Assembly: GCA_947445215.1 (NCBI GenBank)
Contig: CANFDA010000004.1
Coordinates: forward strand, 1-42,536
DNA: 42,536 nt
From: Alphaproteobacteria bacterium
GTDB taxonomy: Bacteria; Pseudomonadota; Alphaproteobacteria; Micropepsales; Micropepsaceae
Direction: 5' to 3'
Shown: positions 37,335-42,536 of the stretch, piece after piece
How the letters are laid out: each line of letters begins with the position of its first letter
Numbering within the stretch: the stretch's first letter is position 1
The notes under the pieces: model-generated
The model's database searches: none
What the model was told of the DNA's origin: nothing
What the model saw: only the letters and a program-made list of their open reading frames with translations
Position numbers and translations under genes: made by a program

Positions 37335-38957
37335 TCAGTTGCGGGAATCTTCCAGCACCATCTGCGCCCCCTTGGCGCCGATCATGATGGTGGGCGTGTT
37401 GGTGTTGCCGGAAACAATGGTGGGCATCACCGAGGCGTCTATCACTCGCAGGCCCGCCACGCCATGCACGCGCAGGCGTTCATCCACCACCGCATTGGCA
37501 TCGCTGGCGAGGCCCATTTTCGCGGTGCCGACGGGGTGGAAAATGGTGGTGCCGATATCGCCCGCCGCATGCGCCAGCGCCGCATTGTCGTCGCCCACTT
37601 CGGGACCGGGGCGGAATTCTTCGGGCCGGTATTTCGCCGGTGCGGGCTGCGCCATCAGATGGCGAGTGATACGCAGCGAGTCGGCGGCGATGCGGCGATC
37701 CTCGTCGGTGGAAAGATAATTGGGCGCGATACTGGGCTTGGCCGACGAATCATTGCTGGTGATCCGCACCGTGCCGCGCGAGGTGGGGCGCAGATTGCAC
37801 GGGCTGACGGTGATGGCGGGAAAGCGGTGCAGCGGCGTCCCAAAGCGGTCCAGCGACAAAGGCTGGACATGAAACTGGATATTTGCGCGCGCCTGTTCGG
37901 GGCCGGAGCGGGTGAAGATGCCCATCTGCGACGCCGCCATGGTCATGGGGCCGCGCCGCAGCAGCGCATACTGCACACCCATCAGCAGCCAGGCCAGCGG
38001 ATTGTAATAGGTCCGGTTCAATGTCCGGGCGCCCTGGACGCGGTACATGGCGCGCAGTTGCAGATGATCCTGCAAATTGCGACCCACGCCTTCCAGCGCA
38101 AGGCGAACCGGGATGCCCAGATCGTGCAGCCAGACGCCCGGGCCGATGCCAGAGCGTTGCAGGATTTCCACCGACCCAATGGCACCTGCCGAGAGCAGCA
38201 CTTCGCCCTTCGCTTGCGCTGTCACGCTCCGGCCATCCTGGCGATAGCGCACGCCGGTGACGCGCCGCCCGTCGAAGGCAAGATTGTCCACCAGCACGCC
38301 GGTCTCAATGCGCAGATTGCGCCGCAGGCGCACCGGATCGAGGAAGGCGCGCGCCGCCGACCAGCGCCGTCCATTCTTCTGGTTCACATGAAAATAGCTG
38401 ACGCCTTCATTGTCGCCGGTGTTGAAGTCGTGCAGCCTGGAAATGCCCATCTGGCCTGCCGCATCGGCCACCGCATCGAGAATCTCCCAGCGCACGCGCG
38501 GACGCGCCACCCGCAATTCGCCCGCAATGCCGTGATGTTCGCTGTCGCCCAGGAAGTGATTCTCCAGGCGGCGGAAGTGCGGCAGCACATCATCCCAAGA
38601 CCAGCCAGCAAGCCCCAGCTGCCGCCATTGATCGTAATCTGCCGCCTGCCCCCGCATGGAAATCATGGCGTTGATCGCTGACGAGCCGCCCAGCGCCTTG
38701 CCACGGGGATAATTCAGCTTGCGGCCATTCAGGCCCGCATCGGCTTGCGTCTCCAGCATCCAGTCGGAACGGGGATTGCCGATCAGGAAAAGATAACCGA
38801 CCGGCACGTGAAACCAGAGCCAGTCGGTCTCGCCGCCCGCCTCCAGCAGCAGCACGCGCGTCTTGGGATCGGCGGACAGGCGGTTGGCCAGGACGCAGCC
38901 TGCCGATCCTGCGCCCACAATGATGTAATCGAAATCCCCGTCCAGGCTGGCGGTCAT
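37335..38957 (-). CDS. GMC-family FAD oxidoreductase (choline dehydrogenase-like)
   Basis: DYIIVGAGSAGCVLANRLSADPKTRVLLLEAGG, NYPRGKALGGSSAINAMISMRG, GAIGSVEILQRSGIGPG, IFHPVGTAKMG...GLRVIDASVMPTIVSGNTNTPTIMIGAKGA. Confidence 0.94.
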   Translation of the reverse strand: MTASLDGDFDYIIVGAGSAGCVLANRLSADPKTRVLLLEAGGETDWLWFHVPVGYLFLIGNPRSDWMLETQADAGLNGRKLNYPRGKALGGSSAINAMISMRGQAADYDQWRQLGLAGWSWDDVLPHFRRLENHFLGDSEHHGIAGELRVARPRVRWEILDAVADAAGQMGISRLHDFNTGDNEGVSYFHVNQKNGRRWSAARAFLDPVRLRRNLRIETGVLVDNLAFDGRRVTGVRYRQDGRSVTAQAKGEVLLSAGAIGSVEILQRSGIGPGVWLHDLGIPVRLALEGVGRNLQDHLQLRAMYRVQGARTLNRTYYNPLAWLLMGVQYALLRRGPMTMAASQMGIFTRSGPEQARANIQFHVQPLSLDRFGTPLHRFPAITVSPCNLRPTSRGTVRITSNDSSAKPSIAPNYLSTDEDRRIAADSLRITRHLMAQPAPAKYRPEEFRPGPEVGDDNAALAHAAGDIGTTIFHPVGTAKMGLASDANAVVDERLRVHGVAGLRVIDASVMPTIVSGNTNTPTIMIGAKGAQMVLEDSRN

Positions 38958-39952
38958 GCGCCGGTCCGTGGCGCCAGCGCGATGGCGGCGTCGATGGCGC
39001 ACAGCAGGCTGCGCTCGTCGGCCTTGCCGGTGCCCGCAATGTCGAAGGCGGTGCCATGATCGACCGAGGTGCGGATCACCGGCAAGCCCACCGTGATGTT
39101 CACGCCCAATTCCAGCCCCAGCACCTTCACGGGCCCCAGGCCCTGGTCGTGATACATCGCCACCACCATGTCGAAATCACCGCGCCGGGCGCGATAGAAC
39201 AGCGTGTCGGCCGGCAGCGGCCCATGCACATCCCAGCCGCGCGCTTGGGTTGCGGCGATGGCGGGTACGATCTTGCTCTCTTCCTCGCCCTCCCCGAACA
39301 TGCCGTTCTCGCCCGCATGCGGATTGATGCCGCACACCGCGATGCGCGCGCGCGTGATGCCCGCCTTCAGCAACACCTCGCGGCCGCGCGCGATGGTGCG
39401 CTCCACCAGGCCCGGCTCGATGGCAGCAACAGCGGCGATCAGGCCCATATGCGAGGTGACCAGGATCACCCGCAGGCCCGGCCCGGTCAGCATCATCGAG
39501 ACTTCCGGCGTATGTGTCAGCGCAGCCAGCAATTCGGTATGGCCGAGAAAGTCATGGCCACCCGCCTGCAGCGCCTCTTTATTCAGAGGCGCGGTGACCA
39601 GTCCTTCGATCTTTCCCGCCAGTGCCAGTTCGGTGGCGACACGCACATATTCATGGGCGGCATGGCCTGCGGCAGCAGAGATCATGCCGAAAGGCAGGCC
39701 CGGCGGCAGCAGCTTGAGGTCGAGGCAATCCACTGTGCCCGGTTCGAAGCGCGCTTCGCCCGCGTCGGCGATGATACGCAGCGCAAGGCCCATGCCCGCG
39801 ATATGCCCCGCCTCGGCCAGACGCACCGCATCGCCCACCACGAAGGGACAGCAATCTTCATAGACCACGCGATGGGCCAGCGCCTTCATCACGATCTCGG
39901 GCCCGACGCCGGCGGCGTCGCCCATGGTGATGGCGATACGGGGTTTGCTCAT
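38954..39952 (-). CDS. PdxA-family 4-hydroxythreonine-4-phosphate dehydrogenase (possibly PdxA2-like)
   Basis: IAITMGDAAGVGPEIVMKAL, VTAPLNKEAL, FLGHTELLA, AVCGINPHAGENGMFGEGEEESKIVPAI, VAMYHDQGLGPVKVL, LPVIRTSVDHGTAFDIAGTGKADE. Confidence 0.92.
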   Translation of the reverse strand: MSKPRIAITMGDAAGVGPEIVMKALAHRVVYEDCCPFVVGDAVRLAEAGHIAGMGLALRIIADAGEARFEPGTVDCLDLKLLPPGLPFGMISAAAGHAAHEYVRVATELALAGKIEGLVTAPLNKEALQAGGHDFLGHTELLAALTHTPEVSMMLTGPGLRVILVTSHMGLIAAVAAIEPGLVERTIARGREVLLKAGITRARIAVCGINPHAGENGMFGEGEEESKIVPAIAATQARGWDVHGPLPADTLFYRARRGDFDMVVAMYHDQGLGPVKVLGLELGVNITVGLPVIRTSVDHGTAFDIAGTGKADERSLLCAIDAAIALAPRTGA

Positions 39953-40005
39953 AGGGCGAGTGTACCCAGCCAGGGCGCGCGCCGCAAAGCGCCAAAGCCT
40001 TTGTT

Positions 40006-40722
40006 TTAATTGGCTTGCCGCAGCAAACGGCGGCGGCGGCGGGCGATCAGGTTTTCCAGAAGGTTGGGCACGGCGCTCTGGGAGATGCTGAGATTTAGCA
40101 CGATGGGATGATGGTCGGAGGCGCCCTTCTCCAAGACCTCGGATGCGTCGCAGGCCAGGCCGCGCGCCATGCAGCGGTCCAGCCGCAGCGCCATGACATT
40201 GCCGGCGCGATGGGTGCGGCGGCGCGGGCCGACATCGCGGAAGCCCGGCAGCGGAATCGCGCCCACCGCGTTGAAGTCGCCGATGATGGCGGCGGGGCCT
40301 TTCAGCACTTCGGCGATATGCAGCAACTGCCAGCGGTTGAGAAATTGGCCGTGCGAAAGATGGACATTGGCGAAATTGATGCCGCGAAACTTGATCAGCT
40401 GCGCCAGCCGCGGCGGCACCCGCCCGAGGATGACCGATTCGGGGAGGCGCAGCGCCAGGGTGGGATCGAAGGGCTCCGGGCTCCAGGCGGCCAGGCCATA
40501 GATGCGCTGGACCATGCAGTGGCGGTGGAAGTGGCCGCCAACCAGGGTCGGCAGGGTTTCAATCTCCTCGGTCGCTTCCTGCAGCAATAGGAGGTCGGGG
40601 CGATAGGTGCGGATCAGGCTCGCCACATCCTGGGGCCCAGCGCCGATGCGGCGCAGCAGATTCCAGCTCATAACGCGCAATTTGGGGGCGGGAATGGGGG
40701 ATTCGGACAAAGGGGCGGGCAA
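40006..40722 (-). CDS. Endonuclease/exonuclease/phosphatase (EEP) family protein
   Basis: LRVMSWNLLRRIG, LLLLQEATEE, FANVHLSHGQ, AIIGDFNAVG, GASDHHPIVLNL. Confidence 0.88.
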   Translation of the reverse strand: MPAPLSESPIPAPKLRVMSWNLLRRIGAGPQDVASLIRTYRPDLLLLQEATEEIETLPTLVGGHFHRHCMVQRIYGLAAWSPEPFDPTLALRLPESVILGRVPPRLAQLIKFRGINFANVHLSHGQFLNRWQLLHIAEVLKGPAAIIGDFNAVGAIPLPGFRDVGPRRRTHRAGNVMALRLDRCMARGLACDASEVLEKGASDHHPIVLNLSISQSAVPNLLENLIARRRRRLLRQAN

Positions 40723-40831
40723 ACAATCACTCTCCGGAACGTTCTATTTAACTAGCCAGCCATCCATGGGTTGCAAGCACCATCATGCCTCATCTCTCGC
40801 CCGGCTTCATTCTGGGCTAGATTAAGGACTT

Positions 40832-42281
40832 ATGCCCCTTTTTATGCAGTCTCTGGCACAGATCCTGCCCATTCCCGCCGTGGAATACGCACTGGCCGCT
40901 GCCTACATCGTCATCGCCGCCAGCGTAACCGCCGATGTGCTGCTGAAAAAGAGCGATGTCCGCGCCGCCATGGGCTGGATCGCCGCCGACTGGCTGTCGC
41001 CCCTGCTGGGGGGACGCGCTCTACTTCCTGTTAGGCATCAACCGGGTGACGCGGCGGGCGCTGAAGCTGGCGCGGCGGCGGGGCCGCGGGGGCAAGCATC
41101 TGGCCCATGAAGGGGTACCGGCGCAAGCCAAAACCACCGCCCTGCTGGCGCAGATCGGCGAACGCGTTACGGGCCGCCCGCTCACCCCCGGCAATAGCCT
41201 GGCCATCTTCACGGACGGCGACGCAACCTATCCCCAGATGCTGGCCGCCATCGGCGCGGCGCAATCCTCCATCGCCATGGCCAGCTACATCTTCCGCAAC
41301 GACGAGGCGGGCAACGCCTTTGTCGACGCCCTGATCGCGGCCAAGGCGCGCGGTGTTGATGTGCGGGTGCTGCTGGACAGTGTCGGCACCGGCTATCTGC
41401 TGGCCCCGATGATAAGCCACCTGCGCAAGGGCGGCGTGCGCGCCGATCGCTTCCTGCACACCTAGATGCCGTGGCGCATGCCCTTCCTCAACATGCGCAA
41501 CCATCGCAAGCTGCTGGTGCTGGACGGACGCATCGCTTTTCTGGGCGGCATGAATATCGGGCGCGAAAACATGCTGCGCCTGAAACCCCGCCCCGCCGTC
41601 ACCGACACGCATTTCCGCCTGCAAGGCCCGGCCGTGCGCGCAGGCATGGAGGCGTTCGCCCGGGACTGGTGCTTCACCACCGGGCACGATCTGCACGAGG
41701 CCCATTGGTGGCCGGACCAGCCACACGATGGCGACATCTTCGCCCGCGGCATCTCATCCGGGCCTGACGACGAGATCTACCGGCTGGAACAGATCCTGGG
41801 CGCGGCGCTGAGCCTGGCGCGGAGCCGAGTGCGCATCGTCACGCCCTATTTCCTGCCGGATGCGCGGCTGCAATTCGCCATCGCCCAGGCCGTGTTGCGC
41901 GGCGTGACGGTAGAGATCGTGCTGCCGGAAATCTCCGACCAGCGGGTGATGGACTGGGCGATGCGGGCGCATGTGCGCTTCTTCCGCCATATCGTAGCAC
42001 GCTTCATCCTGTCGCCGCCGCCCTTCGACTATTCCAAGCTGATGACGGTAGACGGGGAATGGTGCGTGTTCGGCAGCTCCAACTGGGACACCAGAAGCCT
42101 GAGGCTGAATTTCGAGTTCAACCTGGAATGCCACGGTCACGGCTTTACCCGGCGGATCGACGCGCTGATCGACGCCAAGATCGCCCGCGGCCATCTGCTC
42201 AAGCCGGACTCGCTGCTGACGCGGCCGATCTGGCTACGCCTGCGCGACGCCGCCGCGCGGCTTTTAATGCCGTATTTATGA
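40832..42281 (+). pseudogene. cls: Cardiolipin synthase / phospholipase D-family gene with frameshift and in-frame stop
   Basis: N-terminal TMs (ILPIPAVEYALAAAYIVIAASVTADVLLKKSDVRAAMGWIAADWLSPLLG), frameshift at G6 41008-41013, DALYFLLGINRVTRRAL..., TAG at 41463-41465, then PWRMPFLNMRNHRKLLVLDGRIAFLGGMN (HKD1) and FDYSKLMTVDGEWCVFGSSNWDTRSLRLNFEFNLE (HKD2, His replaced by Tyr). Confidence 0.88.
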
Positions 42282-42340
42282 CCCCTCCGGCTTTCGCTGG
42301 CTACGCACGACTTGAGGCGCGCTGCCAGCTACAGCCACCT

Positions 42341-42380
42341 CCCCCTCCTGCGTGCTGACGCACGCGAAGGAGAGGCGGGG
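42341..42380. terminator. Candidate hairpin between convergent genes
   Basis: CCTCCT-GCGTG-CTGACG-CACGC-GA-AGGAGAGG imperfect stem-loop between cls(+) and the DUF1552-like gene(-); no T-tract. Confidence 0.35.
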
Positions 42381-42387
42381 CTATACC

Positions 42388-42536
42388 TCAAACTGTCAGG
42401 TTAGCCAGGCGTCCGGTAGAATCGCCATGGCGCTCCATCTTGGCTTCCATGCGGTCCATCAACGACAGCCACAAGTTGGAGACCGGCGTGCCTTCCGGAT
42501 AGGAAACGTAGCGGCCCGGATTGAGCGTGCCGCCGC
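42388..42536 (-). CDS. C-terminal end of a DUF1552-like protein (partial at window edge)
   Basis: Translated by eye: GGTLNPGRYVSYPEGTPVSNLWLSLMDRMEAKMERHGDSTGRLANLTV*, resembling the GGxLKxGRxLxYPxGTPxxNLxLSLLxxxG...FGDSTGxL end of DUF1552 proteins. Confidence 0.55.
   Translation of the reverse strand, partial: GGTLNPGRYVSYPEGTPVSNLWLSLMDRMEAKMERHGDSTGRLANLTV

Noticed and set aside
41463-41465. Stop-codon readthrough, selenocysteine or pyrrolysine at the cls TAG
   Set aside because: The same gene also has a frameshift and a lost catalytic His; no SECIS/Pyl context is expected in this enzyme.

Overview
GC-rich bacterial chromosomal window, probably alphaproteobacterial judging by gene content and order (GapR/DUF2312, DUF1244, N-formylglutamate amidohydrolase, DUF1036, pyk; DUF2849-cysI-DUF934; DUF1491). 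About 40 genes, mostly in tightly coupled operons with ATGA start/stop overlaps. Recognisable functions: an NMT1-like ABC importer, MFS transporters, assimilatory sulfite/nitrite reductase, a PLP decarboxylase, RsgA, RF3, a chromate transporter, pyruvate kinase, glycolate oxidase GlcDEF, ribosomal protein L36 (missed by the 60-aa ORF track), a lytic transglycosylase, a cold-shock protein, a TonB-dependent receptor downstream of a RutA/RutB-like operon, G6PDH, a PdxA-like/GMC/HbpS/nitroreductase operon, an EEP phosphatase and a cardiolipin synthase. I saw no CRISPR array, rRNA, tRNA, transposase or phage module, and no clear-cut new defence or mobile system. The most notable observations are: (i) several damaged genes (cardiolipin synthase with a frameshift, a stop and a lost catalytic His; MltB-like frameshift; DUF1244 frameshift; MFS remnant; PBP1C remnant); (ii) a two-copy intergenic palindromic repeat of about 75 bp; (iii) tandem paralogous small secreted proteins of an unrecognised two-Cys family; (iv) an operon of small unknown membrane proteins; (v) two compact catabolic operons of unknown substrate. 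All calls are from reading the sequence and translations; no database search was possible.
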